From NCBI GenBank assembly GCA_009774175.1, contig VSNG01000002.1, positions 134,475 through 198,474 of the forward strand: DNA of 64,000 nucleotides, written 5' to 3'. The stretch comes from Lachnospiraceae bacterium. GTDB lineage: Bacteria; Bacillota; Clostridia; Lachnospirales; Lachnospiraceae. Numbering within the stretch: position 1 is the first letter of the stretch; each line of letters starts with the position of its first letter. The notes beneath the pieces were generated by a model. It made no database searches and had not been told where the DNA came from. It saw nothing but the letters and a program-made list of their open reading frames with translations. A program made the position numbers and the translations under genes. Shown piece after piece: positions 44,931 to 52,151 of this stretch.

Positions 44931-45881
44931 CTAATCCCTGTCAGCATCCGTCTTCGTCTCTTCCCTGACCAGATAGATCGGACGCCTTTTCACTTCCATA
45001 TAAGTCTTGGATAAGTATTGCCCGAGTATACCAAGACAAAACAGCTGTACGCCGCTGACCATCATAATAATGCACACAAGAGAAGGCCAGCCCGACGTCG
45101 GATCGCCGAACAGAAGTTTTCTGATAATTGTCACAATAATAATGCCAAAGGCAACAAGACAAAAAAGCACGCCCATCACGGAAGCTATGGTAAGCGGCGC
45201 TGTGGAAAACGCGATAATCCCCTCCAGGGAATAGAGAAACAGCTTCCAGAAGGACCATTTTGTCTCGCCCTTCCTGCGCTCCACATTCTCGTACTCCAGC
45301 CACTTTGTCTCATAGCCGACCCAGCCGAAAATCCCTTTGGTAAATCGGTTGTATTCCGACATGGACAGAATCGCATCCACCACCTGCCTTGTCATCAGCC
45401 GGTAATCTCTGGCGCCGTCCACGATTTCCGTTCTGGAGATTTTGTTCATCAGGCGGTAAAACATTCTGGCAAAAAAGGAGCGGATCAACGGCTCCCCCTT
45501 TCTTGTCACGCGTCTGGTCGCCACCGAATCGTAACCCTGTTCAATAAATTCATACATCTTTGGCAGAAGTGAAGGCGGATCCTGCAAATCCGCATCCATC
45601 AACACCGCCAGATCTCCCCTGCATTTTTGCAGACCGGCATAGATCGCCGCTTCTTTACCGAAATTGCGGGAAAAGGAAACAAGCCGCACTCTGCCGTCCT
45701 CCTCATGAAGCTTTTTCACCTCTGCGGCCGTCCCGTCCTTCGATCCGTCATCCACATACAAAAGTTCAAATTCTATCTGCTTTTCCCGAAAAAATTCTGC
45801 ATTTTTACAAAATTCATCATAAAAATCCCTGACATTTTCTTCCTCGTTATAGCAGGGCACAATGACGCTCAGCAATTTCAT
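44931..45881 (-). CDS. GT2 polyprenyl-phosphate glycosyltransferase, GtrB/DPM1-like
   Basis: 316 residues from ATG 45,881, which has GGAGG 5 nt upstream; the ORF stays open to 45,965 through the terminator of the next gene, so the shorter start is right. GT-A motifs V-D-D-G-S-K-D-G-T, S-F-S-R-N-F-G-K-E and M-D-A-D-L-Q-D-P-P are intact. Two C-terminal helices (about 215-285) and the tail G-Q-Y-L-S-K-T-Y complete the GtrB/YfdH layout. It should make undecaprenyl-phosphate-sugar, the donor used by GT-C proteins. It is the first gene after the stand-alone Spo0A domain. Confidence 0.9.
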   Translation of the reverse strand: MKLLSVIVPCYNEEENVRDFYDEFCKNAEFFREKQIEFELLYVDDGSKDGTAAEVKKLHEEDGRVRLVSFSRNFGKEAAIYAGLQKCRGDLAVLMDADLQDPPSLLPKMYEFIEQGYDSVATRRVTRKGEPLIRSFFARMFYRLMNKISRTEIVDGARDYRLMTRQVVDAILSMSEYNRFTKGIFGWVGYETKWLEYENVERRKGETKWSFWKLFLYSLEGIIAFSTAPLTIASVMGVLFCLVAFGIIIVTIIRKLLFGDPTSGWPSLVCIIMMVSGVQLFCLGILGQYLSKTYMEVKRRPIYLVREETKTDADRD

Positions 45882-45930
45882 GGCCGCCTCCATATCACAC
45901 ATAGATGGATTTATTGTACCACATTTACAT

Positions 45931-45958
45931 AAAAAAAGGAAGAGACGCGTCTCTTCCT
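45931..45958 (-). terminator. Intrinsic terminator of the Spo0A-domain gene
   Basis: AGGAAGAGACGCGTCTCTTCCT (45,937-45,958) is a perfect 22-bp palindrome lying 8 nt after the stop codon. On the minus strand it is followed by a run of seven T. It separates this gene from the capsule operon beyond it. Confidence 0.85.
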
Positions 45959-45966
45959 CTTCCACT

Positions 45967-46347
45967 CTATATCAGGTCGTTTTTTAACCGTATGTAATCC
46001 GCGACAACCGCAATGTATTCGCTGTTTGTCGGTCTGGTATAATTCTGATCGTTACTGTAACCAAACAGTTCTTCAAAAAGCTCGCTGTTGCCCCTGTCCC
46101 ATGATACCTCAATTGCATTGCGGATCGCCCTCTCAATCTTGGTATCCGTAGTCTGATACAATTTCGCCAGATCAGGATAAAGAAGCTTCGTTACACTCCC
46201 CACCAGCTCCATATCCTCCACGCACATCTGCACCGCGCTGCGCAGGAACTGATACCCTCTCAGATGAGCCGGTATCCCCAGCTCAAGCATAAAATCGGAG
46301 ATCGTTTTCTCAAGCTCTCTTCTGTCAATCATATTCTGTTGTGCCAT
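45967..46347 (-). CDS. Stand-alone Spo0A-type DNA-binding domain protein
   Basis: 126 residues from ATG 46,347 (MAQQNMIDRRELEK). It aligns along its whole length with the C-terminal domain of Spo0A: L-G-I-P-A-H-L-R-G-Y near residue 23, L-L-Y-P-D-L-A-K near 55, the recognition-helix region I-E-R-A-I-R-N-A-I-E at 71-80 followed by W-D-R-G-N, L-F-G-Y near 94, and R-P-T-N-S-E-Y-I-A-V-V-A-D at 105-117. The receiver domain that normally controls Spo0A by phosphorylation is absent, so it may act constitutively or by abundance. It lies inside the glycan locus, with its own promoter, terminator and a perfect 0A box in the promoter. Confidence 0.9.
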   Translation of the reverse strand: MAQQNMIDRRELEKTISDFMLELGIPAHLRGYQFLRSAVQMCVEDMELVGSVTKLLYPDLAKLYQTTDTKIERAIRNAIEVSWDRGNSELFEELFGYSNDQNYTRPTNSEYIAVVADYIRLKNDLI

Positions 46348-46380
46348 TCCCCTTCTACTCCTTTGCATAAAATGAAATCG

Positions 46381-46393
46381 TGTCGTTACGACA
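46381..46393. promoter_or_regulatory. Inverted repeat TGTCG-TTA-CGACA, 0A-box-like
   Basis: Two TGTCG half-sites face each other with a 3-nt spacer, about 20-30 nt after the predicted transcription start of the Spo0A-domain gene. TGTCG is the core of the Spo0A box. Binding here would block transcription or elongation. Confidence 0.5.
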
Positions 46394-46412
46394 AATGTAG
46401 TTTATCGTCCCT

Positions 46413-46419
46413 TTCGACA
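46413..46419 (-). promoter_or_regulatory. Perfect 0A box (TGTCGAA)
   Basis: TGTCGAA on the minus strand matches the Spo0A consensus exactly and starts at the last base of the -10 hexamer. A protein bound there would cover the start site, so repression is expected. Confidence 0.6.
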
Positions 46420-46447
46420 TAATATCAAATATGCGTCGCACTGTAAA
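46419..46447 (-). promoter_or_regulatory. Sigma-A-type promoter of the Spo0A-domain gene
   Basis: -35 TTTACA (46,442-46,447) and -10 TATTAT (46,419-46,424) with a 17-nt spacer, each five of six to consensus, about 70 nt before the start codon. Confidence 0.7.
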
Positions 46448-46478
46448 CGGTAAGTTATCGCACAAAGAATAGCAGGCG

Positions 46479-47420
46479 TTATAATCTGGCTTCCTGCACG
46501 TTTTCCTTAAACCAGTCGTAGGCTAACTGTACGCCCTCTTCCAGCTCCACCTTATGGGTCCAGCCAAGGCCGTGCAGTTTTGTCACATCCGTAAGCTTCC
46601 TCGGCGTGCCGTCAGGCATGGTCTGATCCCAGACAATCTGTCCCGTATATCCCACCGTCTTTTTCACCGTCTCCGCCAGCTCCTTGATCGTAACTTCCCT
46701 GCCGGTGCCGATATTGACGTGCTGCTCCCCACTGTAATTTTCGAGAAGGAACACGCAGGCGTCCGCCATATCGTCCACATATAAAAACTCCCGCAACGGC
46801 GTGCCTGTTCCCCACAGTATAACCGCCGGCGCGCCGTTTACTTTCGCCTCATGAAATTTTCGAATCATAGCCGGCATCACATGGGATCCCTCCAGATCAT
46901 AATTGTCATAAGGGCCGTATAAATTCGTCGGCATACAGCTGATGAAATCATCCCCGTACTGCCGCTTATAAAACTTACACATTTCAAGCCCCGCAATCTT
47001 CGCAATGGCGTATGCCTCGTTGGTCTCCTCCAACGGCCCCGTGAGAAGCGCGTCCTCCGGGATCGGCTGGGGCGCCATCCGGGGATAAATGCAGGTGCTT
47101 CCCAAAAACAGAAGTTTTTTCACCTGATACTCATGACAGCAGTGAATCACATTACACTGGATCTGCATATTTTCGTATGCAAACTCCGCGGGCGTCGTAT
47201 TGTTCGCATTGATGCCGCCCACCTTGGCCGCCGCAAGAACCACCGCATCCGGCCGCTCCTCTTCAAAGAAATCCCGCACCTGCTGCTGGCTTGTCAGATC
47301 AAGCTCCCCGTGCGTCCTGCCGATGATATTCGTATATCCTTTGGCCTGCAGGGAACGCACGATTGCGCTGCCTACCAGACCTCTGTGACCCGCCACATAA
47401 ATTTTGTCTGTTTTATTCAT
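46479..47420 (-). CDS. fcl: GDP-L-fucose synthase
   Basis: 313 residues from ATG 47,420 with GGAGG 8 nt upstream. An extended SDR enzyme with Y-V-A-G-H-R-G-L-V-G-S-A for NADP, the family block L-A-A-A-K-V-G-G-I-N-A-N near residue 63-74, S-T-C-I-Y-P and the catalytic Y-A-I-A-K. P-T-N-L-Y-G-P-Y-D-N-Y-D is also diagnostic. It epimerises and reduces GDP-4-keto-6-deoxymannose, made by Gmd encoded 2 kb upstream, to GDP-L-fucose. A GT-C-like gene lies between the two. Confidence 0.95.
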   Translation of the reverse strand: MNKTDKIYVAGHRGLVGSAIVRSLQAKGYTNIIGRTHGELDLTSQQQVRDFFEEERPDAVVLAAAKVGGINANNTTPAEFAYENMQIQCNVIHCCHEYQVKKLLFLGSTCIYPRMAPQPIPEDALLTGPLEETNEAYAIAKIAGLEMCKFYKRQYGDDFISCMPTNLYGPYDNYDLEGSHVMPAMIRKFHEAKVNGAPAVILWGTGTPLREFLYVDDMADACVFLLENYSGEQHVNIGTGREVTIKELAETVKKTVGYTGQIVWDQTMPDGTPRKLTDVTKLHGLGWTHKVELEEGVQLAYDWFKENVQEARL

Positions 47421-47491
47421 ACCGCCATCCTCCATTATATTATCGTTTTTAACTGCATGATCCGCTAAACTTAAGCTCTTAAACCTTTAAC

Positions 47492-47520
47492 AGTCTATCA
47501 CAGGACAGGCCGTTTTACAA
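47492..47520 (-). promoter_or_regulatory. Candidate promoter for fcl
   Basis: -35 TTGTAA (47,515-47,520) and -10 TAGACT (47,492-47,497), spacer 17 nt, four of six matches each. It lies in the 167-nt gap before fcl. A TATAAT at 47,434-47,439 is too close to the start codon to serve. Confidence 0.35.
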
Positions 47521-47587
47521 GAGAACCGGCCCCGCAAATCCATGTCCCATCCTCACCTACAGGCCGCCCAAAAACCTACAGACGCCC

Positions 47588-49363
47588 TCATCTGTCGGCT
47601 CTGCGAAACCCGTCTTTCATTTCCTCGCCCAAAAACGCAATCCGGGCTTCCACAGGCGAAGAGGGAAACGCCTCATAGCCCGTCCGGTCACCTTCTGTGG
47701 GGCAGTAAAAGGTAACGCCGTTTATCTCGTAGGCATACGTCTCATAATTTTCATAATCCTTCTGTACAAGCCAATAACCGTTTTCATAGGAGTCCGCAAT
47801 CTCCCGGCCCAGCGCAAAGCCCTTGTAAAAAAGCAATAGAACCACCGCCGCCGAAGCCGCCCTGCCTGCCATAAACCGCCAGCCGGCGCTGCTTCTCCAT
47901 CCGCCGCGCCGCCCTCCAGCATCACCCCGCGCCCCGCCGCGCCCTTTTGCCGCCTGCAAACCGCCGGCGGAATACAGCACAGCCTCCAGAATACCGCCGA
48001 ATACCACCGCCGGGCTCAGATACACCCAGACACAGCCATAACGCATTAACGGCGAAGTACACAGCCAGAATACAAAGGATGCCGCCACCGTGCCCTGTAC
48101 GAGCAGAAGCGTCCACCGCCTTTCCCACCAGCCGAAAACCATGCCGGCGCCATAAACCAACAGCGCCGCAACCGATACCGCCGCCAGAACCACAAAAAGC
48201 TTATCGCTGCCGGCCAGCGTCTGAAACCAGCCAGACAGCCACCGGCTCATGGGAAGGTCATACTGCAGCACATCCGTGTAGCCTCTGCCCCACACCTGTA
48301 TCTCCCTTGCGTCATAATCCGCCATGCCTTTTGGAATTTTCCAGGCCACATCAAACAGGTCGATCTGTGTAAAAGGATAAACCAGCCATCCTGATATAAG
48401 GACATTTCGAATAAAAAAGGGAAGCGCCGTGACCACGCCAAGCCCCAGATAAACGCCGGTTTCTTTCCATTTTCTGCCCCCCACAAGGCAGACGGCCGGA
48501 TAAACGGTAAGCAGAAGAATAAACGCCGCAGACAGCTTCACCGTCATTAAAAACACACCCAGCACACACAAAAGCCCATAGGGAAGAATCGTCCGTTCTT
48601 TTGCCTCACAAAGATCCAGAAACCGTATCACAATATAGAATGCCAAAAGCACCATGAAATAATCTGAAGCCGGGGAAATCATCTCGTCATAAATATTGAC
48701 CAGATAGTAGGCGCACATCACCCTTGCAAAAACACTGGCCCGAAGCCGTCCCCTCCCCAGGGACCTGCCCATTTCCAGACAGACCGCCGCCAGAAGAAAA
48801 GCCAGAAGCCCGGCGCAGCAGTGAAGGGAGGTTTGGCCCAGAAAAGCCATGCTGTAAAGGGCTGACAGGGCGAAAGCCGCGCTGTTGTAAGCCAGCCTGC
48901 CATGCAGGTTTCCAAGCCCTTTTACCAATCCGTACTCTTCAATCCAACGGATGCTCTGGGCATGATAAAGCCCCGTGTCATAATGAATCATCCCCCGAGA
49001 AGTCCCGTAGGCAAAAAACAGAAAAAGGCCGAGTATCAGAGCCCCCCTGAAACACAGCCGTCCTTTATTTCCGTTACGCCACTTTATAACGCAGTGCGAC
49101 AGCATCTGTGCAAAATCCGCCCTCACCCGCCAGAAAACGCCAGCGCAGAAGGCCAGAAGCAGGAAATTGGCTAAAAGCCCCACCCCCGCAAACAGGCTGA
49201 AAAACTGCGCGTATACCGTGACGCAGACAAGCCCGCACATGAAAAAAGCGTCTTTATATTTCACCCGATAGGCAAAGTGCCGCGTCAAAAAACGCAGCAC
49301 GCCATATCCTACAATATACGTAGTTATTATTATATAAATCCAGTTTAAAATTACTGACGCCAT
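47588..49363 (-). CDS. Polytopic membrane protein, LIC_10190-like, GT-C-like
   Basis: 591 residues, about 12 helices. After helix 3-4 comes M-I-H-Y-D-T-G-L-Y-H-A-Q-S-I-R-W and then G-L-G-N-L-H-G-R-L-A-Y-N-S, a pattern I recognise from the LIC_10190 type of bacterial membrane proteins and from GT-C transferases with an acidic first loop. A Gly/Arg-rich stretch (about residues 480-500) links the last helices. Its role is probably to add a sugar from a lipid carrier. It sits between gmd and fcl, so a fucose-related step is possible but unproved. Confidence 0.6.
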   Translation of the reverse strand: MASVILNWIYIIITTYIVGYGVLRFLTRHFAYRVKYKDAFFMCGLVCVTVYAQFFSLFAGVGLLANFLLLAFCAGVFWRVRADFAQMLSHCVIKWRNGNKGRLCFRGALILGLFLFFAYGTSRGMIHYDTGLYHAQSIRWIEEYGLVKGLGNLHGRLAYNSAAFALSALYSMAFLGQTSLHCCAGLLAFLLAAVCLEMGRSLGRGRLRASVFARVMCAYYLVNIYDEMISPASDYFMVLLAFYIVIRFLDLCEAKERTILPYGLLCVLGVFLMTVKLSAAFILLLTVYPAVCLVGGRKWKETGVYLGLGVVTALPFFIRNVLISGWLVYPFTQIDLFDVAWKIPKGMADYDAREIQVWGRGYTDVLQYDLPMSRWLSGWFQTLAGSDKLFVVLAAVSVAALLVYGAGMVFGWWERRWTLLLVQGTVAASFVFWLCTSPLMRYGCVWVYLSPAVVFGGILEAVLYSAGGLQAAKGRGGARGDAGGRRGGWRSSAGWRFMAGRAASAAVVLLLFYKGFALGREIADSYENGYWLVQKDYENYETYAYEINGVTFYCPTEGDRTGYEAFPSSPVEARIAFLGEEMKDGFRRADR

Positions 49364-49405
49364 ACTGTCACTTATCGCTTTCGCAAAATATCAGACGTTT
49401 CCACA

Positions 49406-50476
49406 TTACGCCTTTTCCCTGTTCTTATACTCTTCACAGCTCATTTTGGCAATCTGCCTCATATCCGCATCCATCATCATGGCTACCAGCTTTTTAAAAT
49501 CCACCTTCCGTTTCCAGCCAAGCTCCTTCTCCGCCTTTGCGCAGTTGCCCCACAAAAACTCCACCTCGGCCGGGCGGTAAAACTCCGGATTAACGTCTAC
49601 CAACAGGCGGCCGTTTTCCGCATCGTAGCCTTTTTCGTTCACGCCGCTCCCCTCCCAGCGAATTTTAACGCCAAGCTCCGCAAAAGCAGCCTCCACAAAC
49701 TCCCTGACCGTATGCGTTTCATTGGTGGCAAGGACAAAGTCGTCGGGCTTGTCCTGTTGCAGCATCAGCCACATGCCCTCCACATAGTCGCCCGCAAACC
49801 CCCAGTCCCTCTTCGCATTCATATTGCCCAGAGACAGCTTTTCCTGATTGCCTGCCACAATGTTGGCGATGGCAAGGGTGATTTTTCTTGTCACAAAGTT
49901 CTCGCCTCTTCTGGGAGACTCATGGTTAAACAAAATGCCGTTGCAGGCAAACATATTGTAAGATTCCCTGTAATTTACCGTAATCCAGTAGGAATATAAT
50001 TTCGCCACGCCGTAAGGACTCTTCGGATAGAAGGGCGTCTTCTCGCTCTGGGGCGCCGTCTCCGGAATGCCTCCAAAAAGCTCCGATGTGGAAGCCTGAT
50101 AATATCTGCATGTCCCGCCGTTTACGCGAATCGCCTCAAGAAGCTTCAAGGTGCTCACGCCCGTAGCCTCCGCCGTGTATTCAGGCACTTCAAAGGAAAC
50201 GCCCACATGGGACTGAGCCGCCAGATTATACACCTCCGTAGGCCTGATCTCCGCAATCAGCCGCATCAGGTTACTGGAATCCGTGGTATCCGCATAATGG
50301 AGAAAAAATTTGACTTTATGATAATCGGACGCAATCAGATGATCAATTCTCGCCGTATTTGTAATACTGTGCCTGCGGATCAGGCCGTGCACCTCATACC
50401 CCTTGTCCAGTAAAAACTCCGCCAGATAAGAGCCGTCCTGCCCTGTAATGCCTGTGATAAGAGCTGTCTTCTGCAT
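49406..50476 (-). CDS. gmd: GDP-mannose 4,6-dehydratase
   Basis: 356 residues from ATG 50,476 (AAAGGA 8 nt upstream; the ATG at 50,482 is too near that site). Diagnostic Gmd blocks: T-G-I-T-G-Q-D-G-S-Y-L, H-Y-A-D-T-T-D-S-S-N-L, N-L-A-A-Q-S-H-V-G-V-S-F, S-T-S-E-L-F-G, the catalytic Y-G-V-A-K and N-H-E-S-P-R-R-G. It makes GDP-4-keto-6-deoxymannose, the substrate of Fcl. Length and motifs are those of a complete active enzyme. Confidence 0.96.
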   Translation of the reverse strand: MQKTALITGITGQDGSYLAEFLLDKGYEVHGLIRRHSITNTARIDHLIASDYHKVKFFLHYADTTDSSNLMRLIAEIRPTEVYNLAAQSHVGVSFEVPEYTAEATGVSTLKLLEAIRVNGGTCRYYQASTSELFGGIPETAPQSEKTPFYPKSPYGVAKLYSYWITVNYRESYNMFACNGILFNHESPRRGENFVTRKITLAIANIVAGNQEKLSLGNMNAKRDWGFAGDYVEGMWLMLQQDKPDDFVLATNETHTVREFVEAAFAELGVKIRWEGSGVNEKGYDAENGRLLVDVNPEFYRPAEVEFLWGNCAKAEKELGWKRKVDFKKLVAMMMDADMRQIAKMSCEEYKNREKA

Positions 50477-50568
50477 ATTCATTTTCCTTTCCGACTGTTT
50501 TCTTTCATCAATATGGTATAGTTTCTCATAAAAAGCGCCGCCTGTAAAGAAAAACCATCCCCGCGTTT

Positions 50569-51414
50569 TCAGCCTTCCCCCTTCAAGTATGCCGCAATCG
50601 CGTCATGCCAATCCGCAAATTTAAAATCTGTCGTCATGCGGAACATATAATTATCGAGAATCGAATACGCGGGCCGCTTCACTGCCGCGCCGTACTCCTC
50701 GGAAGTGATTGCCTCCACCGCCGTCTTTTTTCCTGCCAGCCTGAAAATTTCTTCCGTAAACTGCGCCCAGCTGCAATCCCCTTCACAGGTGGCATGAAAC
50801 AGTCCGTAATTTTCCGTAGGAAGCAGATACGCCACCGCACTGGCAAGCTGCGCCGCGCTGGTAGGAGACCCTACCTGATCCCGCACAACCCGCACCTTAT
50901 CGTTTGTTTCACTTAACCGGAGCATGGTTTTTACAAAGTTCTTTCCGTCCCCATAAAGCCACGCCGTGCGCAAAATGAAATGTCTGTCGCTAAACTCTTT
51001 TACAAACATTTCACCGGCCAGCTTCGTTCTTCCGTAAGCTCCCTGCGGGCCCGTCGGATCAGTTTCCCTGTAGGGTCTTGTGCCGTTACCGTCAAACACA
51101 TAATCCGTGGAAATATGCATCAGCTTCGCACCCGTCTCGTTCGCCGCAATACTTAAATTCCGCGCCCCCACAGCGTTAATTCTAAAAGCCAGATCCTCTT
51201 CCTTCTCGCAGGCCTCCACCGCCGTGAACGCCGCACAGTTAATAATCGCATAGGGCTTAATATCCCGCACAAATTTCATCACGTCGTCCACCTTCGTGAT
51301 GTCCAGCTCCCCCACATCCGTGTTCACCAGCTCGTACTCTGCGCTGTCTGCGTATTCCAGATTAACGGCCCGCCCCAGCTGTCCGTTACAGCCCGTCACA
51401 ATTATTTTTTTCAT
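50569..51414 (-). CDS. rmlD: dTDP-4-dehydrorhamnose reductase
   Basis: 281 residues from ATG 51,414. An extended SDR with I-V-T-G-C-N-G-Q-L-G, the N-C-A-A-F-T-A-V-E substrate region, I-S-T-D-Y-V-F-D-G and the catalytic Y-G-R-T-K, all typical of RmlD. It performs the last step to dTDP-L-rhamnose. rmlA, rmlB and rmlC are not in the window and must be elsewhere. It is the first gene of the leftward glycan locus and has its own strong promoter candidate. Confidence 0.95.
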   Translation of the reverse strand: MKKIIVTGCNGQLGRAVNLEYADSAEYELVNTDVGELDITKVDDVMKFVRDIKPYAIINCAAFTAVEACEKEEDLAFRINAVGARNLSIAANETGAKLMHISTDYVFDGNGTRPYRETDPTGPQGAYGRTKLAGEMFVKEFSDRHFILRTAWLYGDGKNFVKTMLRLSETNDKVRVVRDQVGSPTSAAQLASAVAYLLPTENYGLFHATCEGDCSWAQFTEEIFRLAGKKTAVEAITSEEYGAAVKRPAYSILDNYMFRMTTDFKFADWHDAIAAYLKGEG

Positions 51415-51454
51415 CCCGTATCGTCCTTTCAATAGATGATGTTGCTATTATGTC

Positions 51455-51483
51455 ATTATATTCCACTATCGAAATAATCGCAA
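51455..51483 (-). promoter_or_regulatory. Sigma-A-type promoter for rmlD
   Basis: -35 TTGCGA (51,478-51,483) and a perfect -10 TATAAT (51,455-51,460) with a 17-nt spacer, about 40 nt before the rmlD start. GAAATAA and TTATTTC arms flank the -35 region. This is probably the main entry promoter of the glycan locus. Confidence 0.65.
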
Positions 51484-51585
51484 TCGCTTATTTCCTCCTG
51501 CATAAGTTTTGGTAAACTGCCAATATTATAGTTTATACCAATTATTTCAAAACTTTCATAACCCTGTATGATAATGGAGGAATCT

Positions 51586-51912
51586 ATGGCACAGCGTATC
51601 CCGAAACATATCGGCATCATCCCGGACGGCAACCGACGCCAGCCTGCGCAAAACGGACAGACTGCCGTAAATTTTCTTGTGAATTATGGGTGGGAATGGG
51701 ATATGAGAAATAACTGGGCCTCCCGGGATATCCCCAGAATCGACCTCGTCATACGCTGGGGCGGCATGCGCCGGCTGTCCGGCTTCCTGCCGCTCCAGAC
51801 TGTGTATGCAGATTTTTATATTGTAGACGACCTGTGGCCGGATTTTCAGGAAAAGCAATTTCAGAATGCGCTGCAATGGTATCAAAAGCAGGACGTCACT
51901 TTAGGGGGCTGA
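51586..51912 (+). CDS. Internally deleted undecaprenyl diphosphate synthase-like mini-protein
   Basis: 108 residues from ATG 51,586, which has GGAGG 5 nt upstream. Residues 5-18 match the N-terminus of cis-prenyltransferases (I-P-K-H-I-G-I-I-P-D-G-N-R-R, with the catalytic Asp of D-G-N). Residues 33 onward match the end of the same family (N-Y-G-W, then P-R-I-D-L-V-I-R, R-L-S-G-F-L-P-L-Q, Y-A-D-F-Y, L-W-P-D-F). The roughly 110 residues that normally lie between are gone, and T-G-G-E has become W-G-G-M. Full-length enzymes have about 230-260 residues. The frame is intact, so this is either a decaying gene or a small regulatory paralogue. Confidence 0.75.
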   Translation: MAQRIPKHIGIIPDGNRRQPAQNGQTAVNFLVNYGWEWDMRNNWASRDIPRIDLVIRWGGMRRLSGFLPLQTVYADFYIVDDLWPDFQEKQFQNALQWYQKQDVTLGG

Positions 51913-52083
51913 TTTTTTCGGATGACAGACGCCGCTCATGGCGCAGCCTGCGCACCCGCAGCCGCAGGATGATTTTCCTTTTCTCTTATTTCTCACCATA
52001 CTGGCTATTGAGACTGCCACCGCAAAAATCAATATTGCACTGACGACAATTGTCGCCATATTTTCCATAATCCATGCCAGCAT
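51901..52083 (-). CDS. FeoB-associated Cys-rich membrane peptide
   Basis: 60 residues from ATG 52,083 with AGGAGG 7 nt upstream. One membrane helix (about residues 9-30), a basic stretch R-N-K-R-K-G-K, then S-C-G-C-G-C-A-G-C-A and V-C-H-P-K-K. This is the layout of the FeoB-associated Cys-rich proteins, thought to handle iron at the membrane. No feoA or feoB gene is near. Its last 12 nt overlap the tail of the convergent UppS-like mini-gene. Confidence 0.8.
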   Translation of the reverse strand: MLAWIMENMATIVVSAILIFAVAVSIASMVRNKRKGKSSCGCGCAGCAMSGVCHPKKSAP

Positions 52084-52151
52084 GGAAATTCCTCCTGTCC
52101 TGTTACCGCTTACCCGCCGCATTCCTTCGTCCCTTAGACCGCCGGTTATCT

